Of a stretch of DNA of 64,000 nucleotides, positions 55,714 to 64,000 are shown piece by piece (the first letter of the stretch is position 1; each line of letters begins with the position of its first letter). The notes beneath the pieces were generated by a model, which saw nothing but the letters and a program-made list of their open reading frames with translations, ran no database searches and was not told the DNA's origin. The translations under genes were made by a program, and so were the position numbers. The DNA is from Vibrio tapetis subsp. tapetis. GTDB taxonomy: Bacteria > Pseudomonadota > Gammaproteobacteria > Enterobacterales > Vibrionaceae. The DNA lies in contig NZ_LT960612.1 in assembly GCF_900233005.1 (NCBI RefSeq), positions 682,001 through 746,000 of the forward strand, in the 5' to 3' direction.

Positions 55714-56501
55714 AGTGTTTCCTTATGCGAAGTTTCATGTTGGTTGGCATAAACCAACTCAACAAGGTTTGTTTGGCAAAGCTGTTTAATTTTGTCTGAC
55801 GGTTTATCAATAAACATGCGTTGTATTTCTTCTAATTTACCACTCACAACGGGCCCGTACCGGCCGAGTTTGGTTTTATCCAATACTAGCCAAGTTTGCT
55901 GGCTTTGCTCAATGATGGCTCGTGTTAAATGGGACTCTTCCGGCGTAAAATCAAGTAGCTGCCCCGTTTCTCCCAGCCCTCCAACACCAAAGATGCCAAT
56001 TTTTATATTGAATTGACGATAAAAAGCCGTGGCAGACTCACCAACAGTGTCTTCATCTGACGGCCTAACATCACCTCCGGCTAAGTGCACAGCGATGTTT
56101 GGGTTTCGGCTTAAGATCAACGCGGCATTGATGTTGTTGGTGACAACGGTGAGGCCCGGATGATCTAACAAGGCTTGTGCTACGTGTTTTGGTGTAGTGC
56201 CAATACCGAGGAAAATACTGGTGCCCTCAGGTAACTCTTGCACGACTCGTTGTGCGATGCATTGCTTCGCCGATAAGTTGAGTACCTCACGATTAGTGAA
56301 CGACAAATTGTCGTTGGCGCTGGGCAAGGATATTCCACCGTGTACCCGCCTAACCATGCCCTTGTCGCTTAGATCATTCATGTCTTTGCGAATGGTTTGT
56401 ACTGAAACCGAAAACTTCTCAGATAACAGCGAACTCGACAATACGCCGTGTGCTTGTTCTAGGTAGGTCAGTATGTCTTTTTGTCTTGAAGATAAACTCA
56501 C
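55704..56501 (-). CDS. DeoR/GlpR-family regulator within the ugp operon
   Basis: A 265-residue DeoR-type repressor. The N-terminal helix-turn-helix reads RQKDILTYLEQAHGVLSSSL then SVSVQTIRKDMNDLSDKGMV with the family motif RRVHGGISL. The C-terminal sugar-phosphate domain contains FLGIGTTPKHVAQALLDH and HLAGGDVRPSDEDTVG. GlpR-like members respond to glycerol-3-phosphate, which suits the operon. A candidate operator with repeated TTCGTTTG lies upstream of ugpB. It starts 13 bp after ugpC. Confidence 0.9.
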   Translation of the reverse strand: MSLSSRQKDILTYLEQAHGVLSSSLLSEKFSVSVQTIRKDMNDLSDKGMVRRVHGGISLPSANDNLSFTNREVLNLSAKQCIAQRVVQELPEGTSIFLGIGTTPKHVAQALLDHPGLTVVTNNINAALILSRNPNIAVHLAGGDVRPSDEDTVGESATAFYRQFNIKIGIFGVGGLGETGQLLDFTPEESHLTRAIIEQSQQTWLVLDKTKLGRYGPVVSGKLEEIQRMFIDKPSDKIKQLCQTNLVELVYANQHETSHKETLCL

Positions 56502-56514
56502 AAGCTTGTCCTAG

Positions 56515-57639
56515 TTATGCTGTTGCCTGATTGTGCGCTTTTGCATGTTGATGACGCGTAGTTAAGCGCTTACCGTGTTGGTCGAAAATATGCAAATTGC
56601 TCTGGGCGATACTCAAGGTTAGTGGTTGCGCTTGGTTTAATTCGACCTCAGGCGTAACGGCGATAAACGCGCTGCCATCCACGTTGCCATGCACTAGCTG
56701 ATTAGGGCCAAGTGGCTCGACCACACTGATGTCTAAACTCACTGTGAGGGTGGTTTCAAGTTTAACGACGGTTTGGGTTGCCGCGTCTGCAGTTGCAATC
56801 TCGGCGTGTTCTGGGCGAATACCCAAGGAAACATTACACGTATCTAGATGAGAGTAGTGTGGCAGGTGAAACAGTTGACCTGCGACCTCTAGATTGCCTT
56901 TGTCTAGCTTAGCTGGAATGAAGTTCATGGCTGGGCTACCAATAAAGCTAGCAACAAACGTACTGGCTGGTTGATGGTAAACTTCGGCCGGTGTGCCGAC
57001 TTGCTCAATTTCACCTTGGTTAAGCACCACGATGCGATCCGCTAAGGTCATGGCCTCTACTTGGTCGTGGGTAACGTAAACACTGGTGACGCCAAGTTTG
57101 CGTTGCAGCTTTCTGATCTCTAGGCGCATGTGGGCTCTAAGCGACGCATCTAAGTTGGATAATGGTTCATCAAAGAGAAACAGTTGCGGATCTCGAACAA
57201 TGGCTCTCCCCATCGCAACTCGCTGACGTTGGCCTCCCGACAGTTTCGATGGTTTTCGGTCAAGGTAGTCTTCAATTTTTAGCGTTTTCGCGACACTTTC
57301 GATCTTGGCTTTGATGTCTTGTTTGTTGACGTTACGATTTTTTAGGCCGTAAGCCAAATTGTCGTACACGCTCATATGTGGGTATAAGGCGTAGTTTTGA
57401 AACACCATCGCAATGTCTCGTAGCGCTGGCTTTTCTGTGTCTACGCGCCTGCCGCCTAGATGGATCTCTCCACCTGATATGCTTTCTAGCCCTGCTATCG
57501 ATCGCAAAATGGAGGACTTTCCACAGCCAGATGGGCCGACAAGAACAATAAACTCACCCTTTTTGATGTTTAGGCTGACGCCTTTTACCGCTTGGTGGCC
57601 ATTCTCATAAGTTTTTATGAGGCTACGAATATCCAACAT
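56515..57639 (-). CDS. ugpC: UgpC, sn-glycerol-3-phosphate ABC transporter ATPase
   Basis: An ATPase of about 374 residues from the ATG at 57639 (MLDIRSLIKT), which has AAAAGGA upstream; longer frames reach 57717 without a good ribosome site. Walker A is GPSGCGKSSILRSIAG, the signature LSGGQRQRVAMGRAIVRDPQ, Walker B FLFDEPLSNLDASL and the switch histidine YVTHDQVEAMTLAD. The C-terminal TOBE domain (about 240-370) matches MalK/UgpC proteins. In E. coli UgpC that domain takes part in phosphate-linked inhibition. Confidence 0.94.
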   Translation of the reverse strand: MLDIRSLIKTYENGHQAVKGVSLNIKKGEFIVLVGPSGCGKSSILRSIAGLESISGGEIHLGGRRVDTEKPALRDIAMVFQNYALYPHMSVYDNLAYGLKNRNVNKQDIKAKIESVAKTLKIEDYLDRKPSKLSGGQRQRVAMGRAIVRDPQLFLFDEPLSNLDASLRAHMRLEIRKLQRKLGVTSVYVTHDQVEAMTLADRIVVLNQGEIEQVGTPAEVYHQPASTFVASFIGSPAMNFIPAKLDKGNLEVAGQLFHLPHYSHLDTCNVSLGIRPEHAEIATADAATQTVVKLETTLTVSLDISVVEPLGPNQLVHGNVDGSAFIAVTPEVELNQAQPLTLSIAQSNLHIFDQHGKRLTTRHQHAKAHNQATA

Positions 57640-57706
57640 GGTACGGTCCTTTTGGCTGCTTGCATTATTCATGTGGGTGACGTTGTTTTGCTTATCTTTG
57701 ATGGCG

Positions 57707-58549
57707 TTATTTTTCACTTTCTACTAATCCTTTTACAAACCAACGTTGGAATACGACAACCACCAAAATAGGTGGAAACATAGCCAAAATCACCATGGCA
57801 AACGCATAGTCATAACGCGGTAAACTGGTTTCATTAATGTTGTTTAAAACTTGCTTAATGCCCATCACGATGGTGTTGTAGCTTTCATCGGTGGTCATCA
57901 TGATTGGCCAGAGATATTGGTTCCACCCAACGACGAACATGATGATGAAAATAGCGGCAATCATGGTTTTAGAGAGTGGTAACAAGATGTCGATTAGGAA
58001 GCGAAATGGCCCTGCATTATCTAATTGTGCGGCTTCTAACAGTTCATCTGGAATGGTTTTAAAGAACTGCCTAAAGAAGAACGTCGCGGTCGCGGATGCA
58101 ATTAACGGCAGAATTAACCCTGTGTAGCTATTAAGCATACCGAGGCTTGAAACCACCTCATAAGACGGGATGATTCGCACTTCTAACGGCAGCAATAAGG
58201 TGACAAAAATCAGCCAGAACCATGCGGTGGCGTAAGGGAGGCGAAAATAAACCAAGGCGTAAGCGGCCATCATAGAGATAACGATTTTTCCGAAGGCAAA
58301 ACCAAGGCCCATGATCATAGAGTTGATGATCATCGTTTGAGCGTTAACATCGTCATTGAACCCTAAACTGGTGTTCCATGCTTCTTGGTAAATGGCGGAG
58401 AAATTGTCGCCAGGTAGCCATTGTAGACCTTCACTTACGATGGTATTTGGGTTGTGCGTTGAGCTGGCGAAAATCAGCCAGATGGGGATCAACATAAACA
58501 ACGCACCAGTGATTAAAATTAAGTGGTCAGAGAGTCGGTTGCTCTTCAT
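57707..58549 (-). CDS. ugpE: UgpE-type ABC permease
   Basis: A 280-residue MalG/UgpE-like permease with six membrane segments. The coupling loop is DELLEAAQLDNAGPFRFLID (about residue 180, EAA-x3-G type), followed by ILLPLSKTMIAAIFIIMFVV. The motif GWNQYLWPIMMTTDESYNTI is characteristic of UgpE. It lies between ugpA and ugpC and forms the membrane pore with UgpA. Confidence 0.93.
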   Translation of the reverse strand: MKSNRLSDHLILITGALFMLIPIWLIFASSTHNPNTIVSEGLQWLPGDNFSAIYQEAWNTSLGFNDDVNAQTMIINSMIMGLGFAFGKIVISMMAAYALVYFRLPYATAWFWLIFVTLLLPLEVRIIPSYEVVSSLGMLNSYTGLILPLIASATATFFFRQFFKTIPDELLEAAQLDNAGPFRFLIDILLPLSKTMIAAIFIIMFVVGWNQYLWPIMMTTDESYNTIVMGIKQVLNNINETSLPRYDYAFAMVILAMFPPILVVVVFQRWFVKGLVESEK

Positions 58550-58570
58550 TATTATTTTGTCCTTTCGAAA

Positions 58571-59461
58571 TTAATAGTGCACACGCTTTTCAACGACGCG
58601 GAACTGGATGAAAGTCAGGATTAACACCAAGAGCAGCAATACGACCGACTGAGCCGAACTGCCGCCTAAATCGGCCCCTACGAATCCATCGCGATACACC
58701 TTGTAAACGAGCGAGGTGGTTGAACCGCCGGGCCCGCCGTTGGTCATTGTGTCTATCACACCGAACGTCTCGAAAAATGCGTACGTTAAGTTGATGACTA
58801 ATAGAAAGAATCCTGTTGGTGCCAGTAGCGGAAAAGTGATGGTCCAAAAGCGCTTATTATCGCTGACACAATCGAGCATCGCGGCTTCTTTGACGGCATA
58901 AGAGATCGACTGAAGCCCAGCAAGGAAATAGATAAAATTCACCGATACTTGCTTCCAAACCGACACCAAAACAAGGGCCAAAGTGGCATCTACCGGATCG
59001 GTTTGAAAACTAAAGTCCCAACCCACGTAGGCGAAAAAATCGGTTAGCACACCAATGTGTGGGTTGAACAAGAAGCTGCCAATGATGCCTGCAATCGCTG
59101 GCGCTACGGCATAAACCCACGTTAGCGTGACTTTGTACGGCCCTTTACCGTGAATGATGTTGTCGGCTTTCACGGCCAATAACAGGGCAAGCGCGAGCGA
59201 GAGAAAAGAAACCACAAATGCGAACATTAACGTGAAGCCAATGGACTCAATGTATTCACTGGATTCGAATAACATTTGGTAATTTTCAAACCAAACAAAC
59301 GTAGACGATATGCCCCATGGATCTTCCAACATAAACGACAAGTACACTGCTTTAGCGGCGGGGTAAATGAAAAATATGGCGATAATAATGATCTGCGGCG
59401 CTAAGAAAAAATAAGGTAATGGAGAGTGAAAAAATTGCTGACGACGTTCCACGAGATTCAT
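58571..59461 (-). CDS. ugpA: UgpA-type ABC permease
   Basis: A 296-residue MalF/UgpA-like permease with six membrane segments. The coupling loop is AVKEAAMLDCVSDNKRFWTI (about residue 205). SLVYKVYRDGFVGADLGGSS near the C-terminus is a recognisable UgpA block. It ends 21 bp before ugpE and starts 190 bp after ugpB, a gap in which no gene or clear terminator was seen. Confidence 0.93.
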   Translation of the reverse strand: MNLVERRQQFFHSPLPYFFLAPQIIIIAIFFIYPAAKAVYLSFMLEDPWGISSTFVWFENYQMLFESSEYIESIGFTLMFAFVVSFLSLALALLLAVKADNIIHGKGPYKVTLTWVYAVAPAIAGIIGSFLFNPHIGVLTDFFAYVGWDFSFQTDPVDATLALVLVSVWKQVSVNFIYFLAGLQSISYAVKEAAMLDCVSDNKRFWTITFPLLAPTGFFLLVINLTYAFFETFGVIDTMTNGGPGGSTTSLVYKVYRDGFVGADLGGSSAQSVVLLLLVLILTFIQFRVVEKRVHY

Positions 59462-59651
59462 CCAATAGTGGTAAATAAAAGCGCAAATTGATGCTGGATT
59501 TCATTGCAGGACATCGCGATAACAGCACTGTGATAAACAAAGTGGGTACACGAAAGGGAAATCATCAATGTTGCAAGAGCCGAAATAAACGCCAACCGAT
59601 TACCGAAAAGTGAGGTATCAGCCGGCGCATATTCAGTGACAAAAGTAAGCG

Positions 59652-60947
59652 TTAGTTCACTGTGCGTGCGAAGCGTTTCAGTAACTTAGTACTTTCGTCT
59701 TCGACTTTGTCTAAGCCGTTTTCTACACTCGTGCGGCCTGCAAAGATGTTGTCGAATTCACGGTGCATCACTTCACGGATTTGAGGGTAGTAACCTAAGC
59801 GGTAGCCTTTCGTCCATTCACCTGATTTCAAGCTAAGTTGTTTTACACCCACTTCTGCATCGGGTTGCTCTTTGTAGTAGCCAGACTGTTTCGCTAGGTC
59901 ATATGCGGCATTGGTTACAGGTACATACCCCGTTGTTTTGTGCCAGTAAACTTGTGTTTCTGGTTGGGTTAGGTATTCGAAGAAGGCTGCAACGCCGTTA
60001 TCTTGTGCCTTATCATGGCCGCCAAGTGCAAACAAAGCTGCGCCACCGATGAACGTGAGGCCCGCATCAGGATTCACTGATTCCCAGTACGGGAGGTAAG
60101 TCGTACCAAGTTCGAACTTAACGCGATTACGTAAGCCACCGAAAGAGCCTGACGAACCCATCCACATTGCGACTTTTTCACGCTCAAATGGCGTTTGGTT
60201 CGCGTCCCAATCGCTGCCGTAGTATTTGTAGTAACCTAAATCTGACCATTCTTTTAGTTTGCTTACGTGCATCATCATGTCTTTGGTATTGAACATGATC
60301 TTAGTCGATAGGCCATCGTAGCCATTGTTTTGGTCAGCCACGGGTAAGTTATGACGAGACTTAAAGTTCTCAAACATAATCCAAGGAGTCAGAGATTGAG
60401 AGAAGGTCATGTAACCTTGCGCTTTTAGCTTTTTCGCCGCCGCTTCAAGCTCTTCATAGGTTTTTGGCGCACTTACACCCACTTTCGCTAAAATGTCTTT
60501 GTTGTAGTAAAGAACCGGAGTTGAGCTATTAAATGGCATACCGACCATTTTGCCGTCGCTGTCAGCATAGAAATTACGAACGCCAGCTAAGTAATCTTGA
60601 GAGTCGAATGAATAACCGGCATCAACAAGAATATCTTGAACGGGGGTTGCGACGCCTGGTGCATTCATGATCGTTGCAGCGCCTGCGTCAAACACTTGAA
60701 GAATGTTCGGTGCTTCACCACCGCGATACGCGGCAATGCCTGCGGTTAAAGTTTCAGTGTAAGAGCCTTTATAAACAGGCGTGAGTTTGTATTCGGTTTG
60801 AGAGGCGTTAAAGTCCTTGGCGATTTTGTTAACCGTTTCTCCAAGTTGACCGCCCATTGCGTGCCACCATGTAACTTCTGTTGCTGCGAAAGTAGTGCCT
60901 GAAACAGTTGCAGAAAGTAACCCTGCTAGCCATAGCTTTTTCATCAT
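59652..60947 (-). CDS. ugpB: UgpB, glycerol-3-phosphate/glycerophosphodiester binding protein
   Basis: A 431-residue periplasmic binding protein. The signal peptide MMKKLWLAGLLSATVSGTTF is cleaved after TFA. The mature start EVTWWHAMGGQLGETVNKIA and the block FNASQTEYKLTPVYKGSYTE are characteristic of UgpB, and EKVAMWMGSSGSFGGLRNRV lines the ligand pocket. AAAGGAAAC precedes the tandem ATG start. It is first gene of the operon; a candidate DeoR-type operator lies 45-75 bp upstream. Confidence 0.95.
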   Translation of the reverse strand: MMKKLWLAGLLSATVSGTTFAATEVTWWHAMGGQLGETVNKIAKDFNASQTEYKLTPVYKGSYTETLTAGIAAYRGGEAPNILQVFDAGAATIMNAPGVATPVQDILVDAGYSFDSQDYLAGVRNFYADSDGKMVGMPFNSSTPVLYYNKDILAKVGVSAPKTYEELEAAAKKLKAQGYMTFSQSLTPWIMFENFKSRHNLPVADQNNGYDGLSTKIMFNTKDMMMHVSKLKEWSDLGYYKYYGSDWDANQTPFEREKVAMWMGSSGSFGGLRNRVKFELGTTYLPYWESVNPDAGLTFIGGAALFALGGHDKAQDNGVAAFFEYLTQPETQVYWHKTTGYVPVTNAAYDLAKQSGYYKEQPDAEVGVKQLSLKSGEWTKGYRLGYYPQIREVMHREFDNIFAGRTSVENGLDKVEDESTKLLKRFARTVN

Positions 60948-60992
60948 CGTTTCCTTTTGGATGAATTTTCACGGAATTTACTGATTGTTGGT

Positions 60993-61020
60993 TTCGAACG
61001 AGACTTCGTTTGTTTCGTTT
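60993..61020. promoter_or_regulatory. candidate DeoR-family operator before ugpB
   Basis: TTCGAACGA, then CTTCGTTTG and TTTCGTTTG as tandem repeats nine to ten bases apart. Repeated TTTCG/TTCGTTT words are usual in operators of DeoR-family repressors, and one such regulator is encoded in this operon. Confidence 0.45.
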
Positions 61021-61092
61021 GATGCTATGTTGGCGAAGATTTGTGTCAGTGGGGTTACTTGTAAATGTCAGAAAGATGAAAGATTTATGGCT

Positions 61093-61131
61093 AAGGCGTG
61101 ACTCATTATTTTTTATAATGAGTCACGCCTT
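61093..61131. terminator. long perfect hairpin between mocR and ugpB
   Basis: AAGGCGTGACTCATTAT (61093-61109) pairs perfectly over 17 bases with ATAATGAGTCACGCCTT (61115-61131) around five T. It lies past the end of the MocR gene and before the ugpB promoter, so it probably ends the MocR transcript, although no T run follows it. Confidence 0.6.
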
Positions 61132-61169
61132 GTTTGGTAGAAAGAGATTATCTGGAATGCAGCAGGAGA

Positions 61170-62579
61170 TTATTTTGAATCTAGCAATGAAACTAACGTG
61201 TCGATGTCTTTGCAGGCTTCGCTTGGCGTATGGTCTGGGTTGTACAGAGGGTATCCGATGTTGATTCGCACGCAATCTTGGTAAAGGGGCAGGGAACTAA
61301 AAATATCACCATTACGGATGTCGAGACCATGAAGGTTGGCCTGCTCAAGCAATTGAACGCTGTCTAGGTTTGGGATCTGTAGCCAAAGAACTAAGCCTCC
61401 AGCGGGATCGCTAATACGGCTACCTTGGGGCAACTGCTGCTGAAGATACTCAATGTACTGGCGCTTTTGTGCGAGCAATTCAAATCGCTTTTTTCTTAAG
61501 TGCTTGGTGTATTGCCCACTATCGATGTAATCGGCGGTTGCGAGTTGCATCGGTGCTGAAACACCATAGCTTCCCGCGGCAAACATTTTGAGATATTGAT
61601 CTTTATAGCGACCAGGTAAGCACCAACCTAAACGGTACGATGCGCTCAGCGTTTTAGAAATCGAACCACACCATAAGACATATCCAGATTCGTCATAAAA
61701 CTTCGCGGGTAATGGCACGGTATTCCCATGGGGTAATTCAATGTATACATCATCTTCAATAATGGGAGTTTCATAACGTCGTGCCATATCGGCCAAACGC
61801 ATTTTTTGCTCTGGCGACATGGTGATGCCCTGCGGATTCATATGGGTGGTGCAAAACAAGCCTGCCTTAATGGTGCCATTTTTCATATGCAGTTCAAGTT
61901 GATCTAAGTCGATACCCGATGAAATGGATGGGATCTCGACGATCTTACGAGACATAGCAGCCAGTAGATCCAGTAAACCGCTGAAACACGGTGAGCAAAT
62001 CGCAATGGCGTCTCCCGTCGTTGAGCAGATTTCGATAGCGGTTTTGATGGCACCCATACAGCCATTGGTGATCACCAAATCTTGAGCACCGAAGTGAAAA
62101 TCGTATTGAGAGAAATGCCGTACCAATGTATCTCTCAGCAGTGGCTCACCTTGAGGGGTAGGGTATTCATTAAAGCGATTGTGCATGCGTTTGTTTGCGC
62201 GACGAAAGCACTGCTCCATGGCTTTCATTAATTCTGGGTCGGGTTGAATGCGAGAAACCCCTAAAGGGCCTGAACGGGTTTGATTCGATCCAAACAATTG
62301 ATGAACAGTATGCTGGCGAGGCTCAGACAGTTGGCTTTCGAATGACACCAAAGTAGGTTGCTGGTGGGCGTTTAACTTATTTGAGACAAAGTACCCAGAT
62401 TGCGGCTTAGCGATTATCCAGCCTAACGACTCTAAGTGCTGATAGCAATTTAAGGTGGTCGACATGCTAACGGAGTGCAGTTTTGAAAACTTCCTTAATG
62501 ATGGCATCTTGGTGGCCGCCATCATATTTCCTAATTGGATCTCATTGATGTACTTCTCAGCCAAATCCATATACCGCAT
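61170..62579 (-). CDS. MocR-type GntR regulator with aminotransferase domain
   Basis: A 469-residue fusion. The N-terminal GntR winged helix (about residues 1-75) includes KMPSLRKFSKLHSVSMSTTL and CYQHLESLGWIIAKPQSGYF. A fold-type I aminotransferase domain (about 100-469) carries the PLP lysine in GSISKTLSASYRLGW (about 300), the ring aspartate in PIIEDDVYIELPHG and the C-terminal Arg in CVRINIGYPL. Such regulators sense PLP, vitamin B6 forms or amino compounds. AAGGAGAA precedes the ATG. It is divergent from an EamA transporter, which is its probable target. Confidence 0.93.
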   Translation of the reverse strand: MRYMDLAEKYINEIQLGNMMAATKMPSLRKFSKLHSVSMSTTLNCYQHLESLGWIIAKPQSGYFVSNKLNAHQQPTLVSFESQLSEPRQHTVHQLFGSNQTRSGPLGVSRIQPDPELMKAMEQCFRRANKRMHNRFNEYPTPQGEPLLRDTLVRHFSQYDFHFGAQDLVITNGCMGAIKTAIEICSTTGDAIAICSPCFSGLLDLLAAMSRKIVEIPSISSGIDLDQLELHMKNGTIKAGLFCTTHMNPQGITMSPEQKMRLADMARRYETPIIEDDVYIELPHGNTVPLPAKFYDESGYVLWCGSISKTLSASYRLGWCLPGRYKDQYLKMFAAGSYGVSAPMQLATADYIDSGQYTKHLRKKRFELLAQKRQYIEYLQQQLPQGSRISDPAGGLVLWLQIPNLDSVQLLEQANLHGLDIRNGDIFSSLPLYQDCVRINIGYPLYNPDHTPSEACKDIDTLVSLLDSK

Positions 62580-62701
62580 ACGCTTCTCCTTACTCCGACC
62601 TTTTAAACTGTACCCTTTTTTTATTCTAAAATTGTATCTGCACTCATTGCGGAATACTACTCATAATTTAGCCAGTTTTAGAATGATGAAAGGAGAGAGC
62701 A

Positions 62702-63604
62702 ATGAGTAACAAGGATTTAGCATTAGGGTTGTTCGTCATGTTTATATGGGGGATTAACTTTGCGGTGATCAAGCTTGGTGTCAGTGAAGTTAACCCTTTA
62801 GTGGTTACGGCGATGCGCTTTACCTTAGCAGCCATTCCATTGGTCTTCTTTGTGAAGAAACCGGATGTACCTTGGCGATATCTGATCAGTTATGGCGTGG
62901 TCTTTGGCCTTGGTGTATGGGGCATGGCATCGTGGTCTGTCACAGAAGGCCTCACCGTTGGCATGGCGGCGGTTTTACTACAAGTGAACGTACTTTTCGG
63001 CCTGACCATTGGCGCACTGGTGTTTAAGGAATCAATAACGCCCGTTAAATTAGCCGGTTTCGTATTGGCGTTGATGGGGCTGGTTACCGCAGTGATAGCA
63101 ACGAATGGAACCGCGACACTTTCTGGTGTGATGCTTATTCTGACGGCCGCATTGTCTTGGAGTGTGGTGAGTACGATAGTGAAAAAATCGGGCACGACTC
63201 AAGTCTTTGCATTTAGCTTGTGGGGCATGTTGTTTGCCCCTGTGCCTTTACTCGGTTTGGCGGTATTTCTTCATGGCCCAGCAGTGCTCACGGACTCGAT
63301 AGAAGCATGGAATTGGCAAGTATCGTTTTCGGTGATATTTCAAGCCTACCCAACCACACTGTTTGGCTATTGGGTATGGAATAAATTACTTGTGAAATAC
63401 CCAATGAGCACAGCCACCCCTCTTACTTTATTGGTGCCGGTGTTTGGTTTAATTGGTGGCTACGTCGTGTTTGAAGAAACCATGAGCCTGATGCAAACGC
63501 TGGCGTCATTGCTGATTCTAGCCGGGATTTTAGTCATCGTGTTTGCACCGAAGCTGACGGCATTAAGAGACAAAAAGCAGGGGGTAGCCAGCTCCATGAG
63601 CTAA
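62702..63604 (+). CDS. EamA/DMT family transporter divergent from MocR
   Basis: A 300-residue protein with ten membrane segments in two EamA repeats (LGLFVMFIWGINFAVIKLGV at the start; PTTLFGYWVWNKLLVKYPMS in the second half). AAAGGAGAGAG gives a strong ribosome site. Transporters of this type (YdeD/RhtA-like) often export amino acids or related metabolites. Pairing with a MocR regulator across a 122-bp shared promoter region suggests control by it; the substrate is not known. Confidence 0.9.
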   Translation: MSNKDLALGLFVMFIWGINFAVIKLGVSEVNPLVVTAMRFTLAAIPLVFFVKKPDVPWRYLISYGVVFGLGVWGMASWSVTEGLTVGMAAVLLQVNVLFGLTIGALVFKESITPVKLAGFVLALMGLVTAVIATNGTATLSGVMLILTAALSWSVVSTIVKKSGTTQVFAFSLWGMLFAPVPLLGLAVFLHGPAVLTDSIEAWNWQVSFSVIFQAYPTTLFGYWVWNKLLVKYPMSTATPLTLLVPVFGLIGGYVVFEETMSLMQTLASLLILAGILVIVFAPKLTALRDKKQGVASSMS

Positions 63605-63690
63605 CGATGAGTAATCGATCAATTTGTCAGTTTCATAGACGAGAGAAGTGCCGCGCAGTTACAAAAGCTTGTGCAGCAAGCCCGGTGGTT

Positions 63691-63740
63691 GTTCCCTAGA
63701 ATGGCAGAAGTTATTTTAGGGAACGGCCATTTTTAGGGAA
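63691..63740. repeat. TAGGGAA repeats before the last gene
   Basis: GTTCCCTA (63691-63698) and TAGGGAAC (63717-63724) are inverted, and a third TAGGGAA is at 63734-63740, overlapping the ribosome site of the next gene. It may be an operator for that gene; no known family was matched. Confidence 0.4.
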
Positions 63741-63746
63741 AAGACA

Positions 63747-64000
63747 GTGCAAAATTCTAGATTTCAATGTTTGAGTCAAAGGAAAAAATCCCAGCGCGAC
63801 GCTTGCTTAAAAAGCGCGGATGTACAAGAAGTTGATATGTACGTATTGGAAGCGAAAGGATTCTCTGCACTATGGGTCGCAACCCAGAAAAAGCAAGGGT
63901 TGAGTGAGTCACAAATTGATGCCAAGGCAGTGGTATTAGGGCTTACAGGTTTCATCGCCTCTAATGGCAGTGCAATGCATGATTTCAAAGATTTCTATTT
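63747..64000 (+). CDS. unknown protein, partial (runs off the window)
   Basis: An open frame from GTG at 63747 with AGGGA seven bases upstream, continuing past the window edge: at least 84 codons. The sequence begins with a basic, polar stretch (QNSRFQCLSQRKKSQRDACL) followed by VDMYVLEAKGFSALWVATQK and IDAKAVVLGLTGFIASNGSA. No family was recognised. There is no signal peptide in the visible part. A competing minus-strand frame (63776-63988) is judged a shadow. Confidence 0.5.
   Translation, partial: MQNSRFQCLSQRKKSQRDACLKSADVQEVDMYVLEAKGFSALWVATQKKQGLSESQIDAKAVVLGLTGFIASNGSAMHDFKDFY

Overview
The window looks like part of a marine Vibrio genome, most likely from the Harveyi/Vulnificus side of the genus and plausibly the second chromosome. 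This rests on a Qrr quorum-sensing small RNA with LuxO-type sites and a sigma-54 promoter, an adenine riboswitch in front of an add-type deaminase, the malT / malPQ / glgB arrangement, and Vibrio-style phosphonate and siderophore loci. The species cannot be fixed from the sequence alone. No tRNA, rRNA or CRISPR array was seen.

Layout. 1-1.3 kb: qrr RNA and a DUF4336 gene. 1.4-11.7 kb: maltodextrin/glycogen block, with malT divergent from malP-malQ-glgB and CRP and MalT sites between. 11.8-19.8 kb: two tandem, paralogous secreted proteins of about 1,290 residues with an MshQ-like DUF6701 C-terminus. 19.9-23.5 kb: VOC protein, PAP2 phosphatase, a REP-associated tyrosine transposase (RAYT) framed by its own REP palindromes, and a DUF445 membrane protein. 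23.5-34.5 kb: 2-aminoethylphosphonate (AEP) catabolism (phnW-pbfA-phnX), a dedicated ABC importer, the PhnR regulator, an EamA transporter and an FAD amine oxidase, with three copies of a 14-bp palindrome as candidate PhnR operators. 34.7-36.3 kb: small DsbB-like membrane protein with a hairpin over its ribosome site, and a LysR regulator. 36.4-48.5 kb: iron-siderophore locus (TonB receptor, binding protein, two-component system, ferric reductase-like protein, ABC importer, MFS protein). One ABC permease gene here is split by a 2.0-kb IS605-type element carrying tnpA and tnpB. 48.5-53.3 kb: di-haem peroxidase, YibE/F protein, 5'-nucleotidase-like lipoprotein. 53.7-54.9 kb: adenine riboswitch and deaminase. 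55-61 kb: ugpB-A-E-C-deoR-ugpQ glycerol-3-phosphate/glycerophosphodiester operon. 61.2-64 kb: MocR-type regulator divergent from an EamA transporter, and a partial unknown gene.

How it fits together. Much of the window scavenges carbon, phosphorus, purine or iron: maltodextrins, AEP-type phosphonates, extracellular nucleotides and adenine, glycerophosphodiesters, and ferric siderophores. Several control layers can be read directly: the qrr promoter, MalT/CRP sites, PhnR-type palindromes, a Fur box, the riboswitch, and a possible DeoR-family operator before ugpB. The most informative lesion is the IS605 insertion: a seamless join of the flanks restores a full-length permease, so the disruption looks recent and potentially reversible.
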